Below are positions 1 through 5,766 of a stretch of DNA of 6,452 nucleotides, in pieces. Below the pieces are notes generated by a model. It searched no databases. It worked only from the letters and a program-made list of their open reading frames with translations, and was not told where the DNA came from. The number at the start of each line of letters is the position of its first letter. The first letter of the stretch is position 1. A program made the position numbers and the translations under genes. This DNA comes from Opitutia bacterium (GTDB lineage: Bacteria > Verrucomicrobiota > Verrucomicrobiia > Opitutales > Coraliomargaritaceae), in NCBI GenBank assembly GCA_018663485.1, contig JABJQI010000065.1, forward strand, positions 1-6,452, written 5' to 3'.

Positions 1-17
1 ACCTGAATCCATATCGT

Positions 18-37
18 AAAAGTACCAAATAAGGTAC
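18..37 (-). terminator. weak terminator-like hairpin downstream of the IS-interrupted gene
   Basis: On the minus strand GTACC, a 6-nt loop (TTATTT) and GGTAC form a perfect 5-bp stem (positions 22-37), followed directly by TTTT. It lies about 35-50 nt beyond the stop codon that the interrupted beta-strand protein gene would have used before the IS arrived, which is a natural place for a terminator. The stem is short and AT-rich, so the call is tentative. The remainder of 1-88 has no recognisable gene; minus-strand stops occur in all three frames within about 40 nt of the IS edge. Confidence 0.3.
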
Positions 38-88
38 AAAAATCAAGCCATTAATTATTGATATTCATGCCGTTAGAGATAATATCTC

Positions 89-109
89 ATATCACTAGCG
101 TCCAGTTAA
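89..109 (+). repeat. left terminal inverted repeat (IRL)
   Basis: Begins ATATCACTAG and continues CGTCCAGTTAA. It pairs with 1385-1405 in inverted orientation with one mismatch (C at 99 against T in the other repeat's orientation). Beyond position 109 the similarity continues only with a one-base offset (AGG against GG). The transposase stop codon (TTA on plus, 106-108) lies inside this repeat. Confidence 0.9.
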
Positions 110-1272
110 AGGTCATTGAAAATCAATTGCTTAGAAAACCCAACCCCCTCACTTACAGTAGCAAAATCTCCAAGTAGCTGATTGAAAGGCACTTTCTGAA
201 ACACGTTCACGCTCAAGATTTGTAGTATTCTACTGAGACTTTCATCCATCCCATGCACCTTATTGAGACAGGCCACCATCAGGTAAACGCAGATTGCAAT
301 CCATATTTGGGTTCGCACGGCGTTCTCGCTGGTGCCGAAGAATGCTTTGATACGCAGTTTTTGTTTGATCCACTTGAAAAACAGTTCGATCTGCCAGCGG
401 CGTTTGTAAATGGCTGGGATGGCCTGTGCTGGCAGATCGAAGTGGTTGGTCAGGAAGACAAGACGCTTTCGAGTATCGGTATCAAAGAAGCTGATACGTC
501 TGAGTTTGTTCGGGTAGTCTCGCTTGCTTTTGTAAGTGCACAACCGAATCGTTTGATCACAGCGAAGACCGCAGGATTTGTCGACCGGACGAGACTTACA
601 TCGGCTGAATCTCATATTGCTTTTTGCTCGTATGACAAAATAGGCATTGGCTCTTTCGATTTTAAAGAGTCGGGAAAAGTCCAGGTATCCACGGTCGAAT
701 ACATAGATACTTCCAGCTTCAAAAAGCATCCGATCCATGAAGTGAACGTCATGAACCGATCCGTCTGTAATCTGCATGAATACAGGGATAGATCCAGTCA
801 GGTCAATTTGAGTGTGAAGCTTAATCGCGGCTTTGGTTTTCCTGAAATTAGCCCATGGAAACATCGACAGGCACAAATCAATCGTGGAAGCATCGACTGC
901 ATAAACCATCTCGTCGATGTCGAGTCCGTTGGAGTCTTCGCGATAAAGTCGTCTCGCCTTGCGGATCAAAACTTGTGCGAGTGCTTCGTAAACACGCCAG
1001 TCACGATGCTCGTTCGCATAAGCGAGATTGGTTCGTGTGACGTTGCCTCGGATACCCATCGCGTAGAGATGCGAGCATCCTCTCAAACAAGCTTCAATAT
1101 CTCGAAGACTCTCCCTGAAAGTGATCTGAGCAAAAGCCATTGCGAGGAATTGATCTCTCGCAGTCATGCCTTTGCTGACCCTCGGCATCGGATGCAAGCT
1201 CATGCAGCAGTGGAACTCTTTGCGATCCAGAAGATCGATGACTTGTGTGAAGATAGGGCGACCAGTGTTCAT
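106..1272 (-). CDS. IS4-family DDE transposase with N-terminal DUF4372-like domain
   Basis: This 388-residue protein catalyses cut-and-paste movement of the surrounding IS. The N-terminus (about 1-75) has the DUF4372 pattern, including RDQFLAMAFAQ and RESLRDIEACLR. The DDE nuclease core follows. The likely catalytic residues are D127 (in YAVDAST), D193 (in VFDRGYLD) and E296. E296 lies in a perfect IS4 Y-(2)-R-(3)-E-(6)-K signature formed by Y289, R292, E296 and K303. The ATG at 1272 fits the usual family opening (MN-x-G-x-x-IF). An AAGGA sits directly against that ATG with no spacing, so translation initiation is probably weak, which is common for transposases. The gene ends inside the left inverted repeat. 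No frameshift or internal stop is seen and the length is normal for the family. Confidence 0.95.
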   Translation of the reverse strand: MNTGRPIFTQVIDLLDRKEFHCCMSLHPMPRVSKGMTARDQFLAMAFAQITFRESLRDIEACLRGCSHLYAMGIRGNVTRTNLAYANEHRDWRVYEALAQVLIRKARRLYREDSNGLDIDEMVYAVDASTIDLCLSMFPWANFRKTKAAIKLHTQIDLTGSIPVFMQITDGSVHDVHFMDRMLFEAGSIYVFDRGYLDFSRLFKIERANAYFVIRAKSNMRFSRCKSRPVDKSCGLRCDQTIRLCTYKSKRDYPNKLRRISFFDTDTRKRLVFLTNHFDLPAQAIPAIYKRRWQIELFFKWIKQKLRIKAFFGTSENAVRTQIWIAICVYLMVACLNKVHGMDESLSRILQILSVNVFQKVPFNQLLGDFATVSEGVGFSKQLIFNDL

Positions 1273-1373
1273 TCCTTATTGAGAACGAACACTCATTACT
1301 TCGGCCAGCGCGTTCAAATGCGTGACACCTGTTTTTATTCATTAGTCGCTTAAAATGAACAACCTACAGAAAC

Positions 1374-2153
1374 TCAAACAGTCCTTAACTGGACACTAGT
1401 GATATTTCCCTTCAGAGCAGAGGCTCCATCGGAAACCGTATCCCATACAAGCGGAGGGATCGATGTAATGGTCAGGTTAGTTCCTGTTCCTGATACACTG
1501 AAGTGATCAGCGAAAACGCCAGTTTCATCACCATCAACGCTTAGATTCCCGTCATCAAACAAACCTTCGTAGTAAGCCAAATCAGCACCTGTAATGCTCA
1601 ACGAACCAGTGCCGCCAGACGTAAAGTCGATTTGAGCAGTCTCAGCAATTGTAGAGAATGTTCCTCCAAAAGAGGCGGTACCATCTACAATACTAATCGT
1701 CGCGTTGGCGTTCACCTGGGCCGCGGTGGCAGCCGTTGTGAATGATCCCGATAAAAGACTTACCGTTGCGGTTCCTGCTGCATTACCAAATCTTAAGTTA
1801 TTGTCATCGAGCTGATTAAGGCTGCCGCCATCAATGATGAGATTACCAACCCCTTGTTGACCGATGATAATGCCCCAAGTATTATTAATATTGAGGGTAC
1901 CACCAGTTATAGTCAATGAACCAGTAGTGCCTGCTTGGCCAATGTTGATGTCAAATTTTTCGAGTGTGGTGCCTTGTGTAGAGGTATAGAGGGCTGGGGT
2001 ATTTGTGCCATTTTTAAAATAGAGTCCAGAGACAGTAGCACCGGTGGGAGCTGATCCAGTCCAGTTAGCGTTGTCTGTCCAATCACCCGCGATTCCTCCT
2101 CCGACGTACACAGCTGCCAAGCTGGTGCCAGAGAGCAGCCCTATACTTGTCAT
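1374..2153 (-). CDS. secreted beta-strand repeat protein, 3' end replaced by an IS
   Basis: The 259-residue reading frame is rich in G, T, S and N. It has repeated beta-strand units such as GSLTITGGTLNI (79-90) and GNLIIDGGSLN (103-113), and an N-terminal DW-x-x-NANW motif (24-31). That pattern is typical of autotransporter-associated beta-strand or PEP-CTERM-type surface proteins in Verrucomicrobiota and Planctomycetota. No catalytic motif or C-terminal sorting signal is seen. From about N250 onward the sequence comes from the IS right end (1374-1406), so native coding is lost there. The ATG at 2153 has no ribosome site and gives a signal peptide without charged residues. The frame is open upstream to 2210 and encodes a better one (T-T-K-R-K-Y before the hydrophobic stretch, then SLAA), but it contains no ATG, GTG or TTG. 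The gene is therefore probably damaged at both ends, or uses a rare start. The role is unknown; an extracellular or cell-surface location is inferred. Confidence 0.6.
   Translation of the reverse strand: MTSIGLLSGTSLAAVYVGGGIAGDWTDNANWTGSAPTGATVSGLYFKNGTNTPALYTSTQGTTLEKFDINIGQAGTTGSLTITGGTLNINNTWGIIIGQQGVGNLIIDGGSLNQLDDNNLRFGNAAGTATVSLLSGSFTTAATAAQVNANATISIVDGTASFGGTFSTIAETAQIDFTSGGTGSLSITGADLAYYEGLFDDGNLSVDGDETGVFADHFSVSGTGTNLTITSIPPLVWDTVSDGASALKGNITSVQLRTV
1385..1405 (-). repeat. right terminal inverted repeat (IRR)
   Basis: Read on the minus strand it begins ATATCACTAG and continues TGTCCAGTTAA, matching the left repeat at 20 of 21 positions. The tip contains the palindrome CACTAGTG (1394-1401). 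It also encodes part of the foreign C-terminus of the gene it interrupts. Confidence 0.9.
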
Positions 2154-2206
2154 TGTGACCAGTATTTGTATGTATTTTCGTTTAGTTGTGATGATTCGTG
2201 TGTAAT

Positions 2207-2212
2207 CCCCTC
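2207..2212 (-). promoter_or_regulatory. candidate ribosome binding site (GAGGGG) of the beta-strand protein
   Basis: GAGGGG on the minus strand lies 11 nt before an in-frame ATC codon (2195-2193) that opens the lysine/arginine-rich start of the signal peptide. It is the only Shine-Dalgarno-like site near this gene and lies more than 50 nt from the ATG at 2153, so it argues that translation originally began near 2195-2190. Confidence 0.35.
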
Positions 2213-2287
2213 AGAAAAAAATAAACCTTCAACGTGTCGTCCTCTGATGGGTTTCCAGCATCCTCTCCAGCTAATGCGTGCTCCTGA

Positions 2288-2371
2288 TTATTCAAAGTCT
2301 GTGCCCGAAAGCGTGCGGGTTCCACCCGCCTTCAGCTCAATCTCTTTTGTCATCGCTCCATAACGGACCTT
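2288..2371 (-). other. possible frameshifted remnant of the sulfatase coding region
   Basis: Just past the sulfatase stop, the +1 frame stays open for 27 codons (starting K-V-R-Y-G-A-M-T-K and ending G-T-D-F-E) before a TAA at 2288. Intact relatives continue here with a segment ending in an E-G-Q-x-P-x-P stretch, so a single-base slip near 2372 could have produced the early stop. The match is weak, and part of the frame runs through a hairpin (2315-2329), so it may be coincidental. Confidence 0.25.
2315..2329. repeat. perfect 6-bp hairpin palindrome (GCGGGT-TCC-ACCCGC)
   Basis: A 15-nt inverted repeat with a 3-nt loop in the 216-bp gap between the sulfatase fragment and the beta-strand protein gene. 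It has the same architecture (6-bp stem, 3-nt loop) as the hairpin at 2830-2844 on the other side of the fragment. There is no T-run after it on the minus strand, so it is a poor rho-independent terminator and more like an extragenic palindrome (REP-like). Confidence 0.5.
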
Positions 2372-2732
2372 ACACGAATTCCCATTCATCGTTGCCGCGG
2401 ATATAGGCGTGACCACTATGCTTTCCGGTCAGCAGGACGCAGCGCGAGGGAGCGCAGACCGCCGAACCGGAGTAGTGCTGGGTGAACTTAATCCCCTCGG
2501 AACGAAGCTTGTCGATATTGGGGGTTTCTATTTTCTCCTGCCCGTAGCACCCCAGTTCACCGTAGCCCAAATCATCGGCCAGGATGTAGATGATATTCGG
2601 GTGGCTTTCGGCGACCTCCACTTTATTCTGACTGGAAGCATTCACTGAAGTAGAATCAGAAAGATTTGCCCCTTCTGCATGTCCGGTGATTACCATGATT
2701 GATAGACATCCAGAAAATAGTATTTTTTTCAT
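2370..2732 (-). pseudogene. truncated type I sulfatase (N-terminal fragment)
   Basis: The 120 residues match the opening of a formylglycine-dependent sulfatase, a family that hydrolyses sulfate esters, often on polysaccharides. An N-terminal signal peptide (MKKILF, hydrophobic to about residue 16) is followed by a short S/N-rich linker. Then come NIIYILADDLGYGELGCYG with the metal-binding D53/D54, TPNIDKL, and the C-x-P-S-R signature (C93 to R97), in which the cysteine would become formylglycine. The frame stops after GNDEWEFV, whereas family members are usually 450-550 residues. The GKWGLG lysine motif, later histidines and the second metal-binding D-N/H pair are all missing. Activity is therefore very unlikely. 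The start is well supported: AAAGGGAA lies 5 nt upstream of the ATG. The 195-bp gap from the upstream esterase gene contains hairpins, so it probably had its own promoter. Confidence 0.85.
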
Positions 2733-2737
2733 GACAG

Positions 2738-2745
2738 TTCCCTTT
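2738..2745 (-). promoter_or_regulatory. ribosome binding site of the sulfatase fragment
   Basis: AAAGGGAA on the minus strand, 5 nt before the ATG at 2732, is the clearest Shine-Dalgarno in the window. It shows that the 5' end of this broken gene is intact. Confidence 0.7.
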
Positions 2746-2762
2746 TTAATGAAGTGGCCTGT

Positions 2763-2774
2763 GACGAATTCGTC
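2763..2774. promoter_or_regulatory. 12-nt perfect palindrome upstream of the sulfatase start
   Basis: GACGAATTCGTC is a perfect dyad centred about 36 nt upstream of the sulfatase ATG, where an operator near the transcription start might lie. No clear -10/-35 pair could be placed around it, so function is speculative. Confidence 0.25.
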
Positions 2775-2829
2775 CTGTTTTGTTTAAATGAATTACGGCG
2801 CACCTGCATAAATGCCTCCAATACTAGCA

Positions 2830-2844
2830 GAAGCCACAGGCTTC
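2830..2844. repeat. perfect 6-bp hairpin palindrome (GAAGCC-ACA-GGCTTC)
   Basis: A 15-nt inverted repeat with a 3-nt loop, 84-98 nt past the stop of the large esterase gene. It sits 4 nt from a second hairpin (2849-2866). No strong T-run follows on the minus strand. It could be part of a transcript-end structure or a REP-like extragenic palindrome. Confidence 0.5.
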
Positions 2845-2848
2845 AAAC

Positions 2849-2866
2849 ATCGCACATACGTGCGAT
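2849..2866 (-). terminator. 7-bp hairpin downstream of the large esterase gene
   Basis: ATCGCAC and GTGCGAT form a perfect 7-bp stem around a 4-nt loop, 62 nt after the esterase stop codon; on the minus strand GTTT follows. With the adjacent hairpin at 2830-2844 it makes a tandem structure that could end or stabilise the esterase transcript. The T-tract is short, so rho-independent termination is uncertain. Confidence 0.35.
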
Positions 2867-2927
2867 TCTAGGTGAAATTGTCTCCGCTCTCGCACACTCC
2901 CTAATATCACTGCATTCTCTTTATTTT

Positions 2928-5762
2928 CTACTTCAGATAGGCATCGCCCCAACTAGCGTGATCACCGCCCGGTCCGTCGTCGCCATCTGTCACAACCAGG
3001 GTCAACTCTTTTGCACCGCTTACTGGAATCGTGATGGGCTTGGCCTCAAACCTGGAACTGCTCACTTTTCCGCTATCAAACACCTCTTTCCCGTCGATCA
3101 AAATCGACATTTCCAGCAGCCCCTGGTGCGCATCATCTGGCCCAGGAACCACGTGAAATTCGGTAAACTGACCGTTCAACGCAAAACTGATTCTTGAATC
3201 AGAATGCACGCCCAAACCGCGCTCAAATTGTTTACCGCCCACACTGATCGCCTTCCCCTCAACGCCCTGATCATTCATCACGCGCCAGAAGCTTTCAATA
3301 AAACTCGCCGCCTCTTTGGTCAGATAAGCTTTACCGTCTTTGCCCAATTTCAGGGACTGACTGGACTGAATCGCTTTGCCGGCCGCCCCCTTCCACTCAA
3401 AGTCCGCAAAGATCACCTTGGTGATGTCTGATCCTGCCTTCGGCTTAAATCCAATGCGCTTCACTTGCGCCCAATCTCCCAACGCAGCCCCATTCGATTG
3501 CTTCAACTGCGAAGCGGGTATCGTCATACTCTGCCACTCATCGGACGCGGTGATTTCGATTTCGGCCGAGGCGCGCCCCGCATTCAGGATCAGTGTTTGC
3601 GGCTGGGTGCAGTAAAATTTGAATGACAGCTCGGCTCCTTCCGGTGCTCGCCATTTAGGGTCAGCGAATTGCTCGCTACTGGTGCCTCTGCGGTTGTCAA
3701 TCGGACGGAACCCTTCGATCCCACCGACGCCTTCAGCTGGTGCAGCATGACTCCATCTGTCGGCTCCGCCTGGCAGCGCATCCGCTTTGGTATCCGTTGC
3801 CACCGCGTTGCCAAGGTGCGACGGAATCACCGCTTCAAAATCCGACGACACAACGCAGTCGTTTTCATAGTGAATATTGGCATACGAAAATACATAATCA
3901 TCCACATTCATGACCGGCAGCTTCGCGACCCATGTGTTTCCCTTGCGCACGGATTTTACATCGCGCCAGTAGCGTTCAATATTGTTCGCCGTGTTCAGGC
4001 ACTGATACACTTGCAACTGCTTGATCCGCTCAGGATTTACCGGAGTCACATGCAGCTCAGGCACCCCGTCGGAGCCGAGCCTGAGCACCGACACTGATCG
4101 AGCGGGCCAGAAATGTTCTTTTCCTAAAACGTGCTTTTCAAGCCATAGCTTACAATCGTTACCCAGTTTTTCCACATTGTGATGCCCGCGAGCCTGCACC
4201 GCAAAATCCCATGGCACTTCAGGCTTAAAGCGTGTGAAGGTATCACATGCTCGTTCATGCCCCCCATGGTGATCGTTTGATCCATTTAGCCACAAGCTGG
4301 CAGCGTTGATATAAGGTGCATGCGCCTGCGGAGCCAAGGCCGACAAAAAGAGTGCCTCGCCTGGAGTCGTATCAGGGGCTTTAATGGGCTGGTTATACTT
4401 CCATACGGCACGGTTCCGGTAGTATTCAATCCATCCAATACCAAAGTGAGCGACAACCGCCTTCACCCGCGGGTCCATGGCCATGTTCCACATAATCGTG
4501 CCGCCATAGGAGTAGCCCTTTGCGCCGATGCGTGAGGCGTCCACTTCCTTCTGCGCCAGTAGATAACTGAGTACACGTCGCTGAATCGCATTCCATAAAT
4601 AATGCGATGTGGCTTTGGGGTCGGTCAATTGACTGCCATCAGGCATGCGACTGTAGATCAGGCTATGCCCCATCCTTCGGGCATCCATGTGCCCATGCGC
4701 CAATGGCTCAGGATATTTCGTATAGTGAGGACGGCTCGTAATCCCGGAATAGTCATGCGACATCACCGCCCAACCATCATTCACATAACTCATATCAGGC
4801 CGCGGGCCAGCCATCCAACCATGCACATCCATTAGGCCCGGCGCATTACTGACACTCGCTTTGACCGCATATTTGCAGTAGACGCGGACCTCTTCGCCAT
4901 TCACATATGCAGAGATGTAGGACTCCTTGTAATATATACCGTCCTTCGTTTCTTCCTTGATAATTTCTTCATTAAAGTCACCCGAATCTGGATCGTAGTG
5001 ACTCCAAACTTCAGGTGGCGTCGGTAACTGCTGCCGAGCAAGTAGCTGTTGAACTTTTGGCTGTATCGCTGCTAGCCAGAGCTCATACCCTTTCCGATTA
5101 GGATGCAGCAAGTCCGGCATGACATCTTTCGGCAGACGCCCCTCGGCATCGAGAAAGGCATCATTGATATTCTGATAAAATACAGTCTGCCCATCAGCCA
5201 AGCGCGGCAGTTCCGCATTGATCTGTTCGTTGAGTTGGCGCAATGGATCCCCGGCACTCGCTCCACGGGGAAAAATCGAGAGTAGCAGCACTTTTGATTC
5301 CGGCAGTTGCCTCTGCAAGGTTTCCACGATCAACCGAATACCACCGAGCGTCTCGGCTGCTGGATCGCGCCGGTGCCCCGTGTTATTGGTGCCGATCATC
5401 AACACCACGACTTTCGGCGAAATCCCATCGATCTCTCCGTTTTGCAAACGCCACAGCACATTCTCGGTGCGGTCTGCGCTATAGCCAAGGTTGAGATGAG
5501 GCATCCCAGGGAACGTGCGCTCGACTAATCCAGGTGCACGGTCATCCATAAAATGCGTGATCGAATCGCCAATAAAAACGAGATCAATCTCATCCCCATG
5601 CGTAGCAATCTCCTGCAATTTTGCTTCGTGGCGAACTAGCCACCAATCATCCCGAGGCTGCGCATTAGTCGTGCGATGCTGAGCGGAAAGCGCCTGAAAA
5701 CATGCACTGAAAAGTATGCACAGCGACAAACTTTTGCGGAGATATTGTTGTATGTATTTCAT
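2928..5762 (-). CDS. secreted bifunctional esterase: SGNH + alpha/beta-hydrolase + CBM-like + NPCBM
   Basis: The 944-residue exported protein (numbered from the ATG at 5762) probably removes ester groups from a polysaccharide. A signal peptide (MKYIQQYLRK, hydrophobic core, ALSA cleavage) is followed by an SGNH hydrolase at about 40-242: GDS with nucleophile S67, GTNN at 124-127, and DLLHPN with D217/H220. An alpha/beta-hydrolase resembling acetyl-xylan esterases or dienelactone hydrolases spans about 250-555, with the GYSYGG nucleophile elbow (S418), probable acid D497 in NGSNDHHGG, and H527 or H528. A beta-sandwich CBM-like region (about 675-792, ending ADFEWKG) precedes an NPCBM domain (about 807-944) containing GLGVHSDS. 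Another in-frame ATG at 5786 adds eight residues and overlaps the upstream gene. I prefer 5762, 4 nt past that gene's stop, because it gives a standard signal peptide; neither start has a strong ribosome site. Co-transcription with the upstream SGNH gene is likely. Domain types are firm; the substrate is inferred. Confidence 0.85.
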   Translation of the reverse strand: MKYIQQYLRKSLSLCILFSACFQALSAQHRTTNAQPRDDWWLVRHEAKLQEIATHGDEIDLVFIGDSITHFMDDRAPGLVERTFPGMPHLNLGYSADRTENVLWRLQNGEIDGISPKVVVLMIGTNNTGHRRDPAAETLGGIRLIVETLQRQLPESKVLLLSIFPRGASAGDPLRQLNEQINAELPRLADGQTVFYQNINDAFLDAEGRLPKDVMPDLLHPNRKGYELWLAAIQPKVQQLLARQQLPTPPEVWSHYDPDSGDFNEEIIKEETKDGIYYKESYISAYVNGEEVRVYCKYAVKASVSNAPGLMDVHGWMAGPRPDMSYVNDGWAVMSHDYSGITSRPHYTKYPEPLAHGHMDARRMGHSLIYSRMPDGSQLTDPKATSHYLWNAIQRRVLSYLLAQKEVDASRIGAKGYSYGGTIMWNMAMDPRVKAVVAHFGIGWIEYYRNRAVWKYNQPIKAPDTTPGEALFLSALAPQAHAPYINAASLWLNGSNDHHGGHERACDTFTRFKPEVPWDFAVQARGHHNVEKLGNDCKLWLEKHVLGKEHFWPARSVSVLRLGSDGVPELHVTPVNPERIKQLQVYQCLNTANNIERYWRDVKSVRKGNTWVAKLPVMNVDDYVFSYANIHYENDCVVSSDFEAVIPSHLGNAVATDTKADALPGGADRWSHAAPAEGVGGIEGFRPIDNRRGTSSEQFADPKWRAPEGAELSFKFYCTQPQTLILNAGRASAEIEITASDEWQSMTIPASQLKQSNGAALGDWAQVKRIGFKPKAGSDITKVIFADFEWKGAAGKAIQSSQSLKLGKDGKAYLTKEAASFIESFWRVMNDQGVEGKAISVGGKQFERGLGVHSDSRISFALNGQFTEFHVVPGPDDAHQGLLEMSILIDGKEVFDSGKVSSSRFEAKPITIPVSGAKELTLVVTDGDDGPGGDHASWGDAYLK

Positions 5763-5766
5763 ATAG

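Larger units (their letters stand above)
89..1405 (-). mobile_element. complete IS4-family insertion sequence (about 1.31 kb)
   Basis: A single transposase gene is bounded by terminal inverted repeats at 89-109 and 1385-1405, matching at 20 of 21 positions. The outermost four bases at each end are ATAT. Because ATAT is its own reverse complement, it could be the tips of the repeats (element 89-1405, 1317 bp) or a 4-bp target duplication around an element of 93-1401 (1309 bp). No passenger gene is present. The 110 nt between the right repeat and the transposase start presumably hold its promoter, but I see no convincing -35/-10 pair. The transposase is full-length, so the copy may still be active. 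It sits at the extreme 3' end of a secreted-protein gene. Confidence 0.9.

Noticed and set aside
1094..1342. 82-codon minus-strand frame overlapping the transposase start
   Set aside because: It could suggest a two-frame transposase, but IS4 elements use a single frame and the 388-residue transposase is complete without it.
253..1353. 366-codon plus-strand open frame across the IS
   Set aside because: It is antisense to a clearly conserved DDE transposase and has no recognisable motif; it is open because of the codon pattern of the opposite strand.
2211..2254. T-rich tract on the minus strand as a terminator
   Set aside because: The only pairing upstream is a 5-bp AAACC/GGTTT stem around a 22-nt loop, too weak to support a terminator call.
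2166..2363. 65-codon plus-strand open frame in the gap
   Set aside because: No ribosome site or family motif, and it runs through a hairpin and the opposite-strand gap sequence; no support as a gene.
2754..3197. 147-codon plus-strand open frame
   Set aside because: It is mostly antisense to the NPCBM domain and starts in the hairpin-rich gap; no recognisable protein family.
5660..5762. Possible lipoprotein signal (FSAC) in the large esterase
   Set aside because: The -3 position is F rather than the usual L/V/I, while a good ALSA signal peptidase I site follows a few residues later, so ordinary secretion is preferred.
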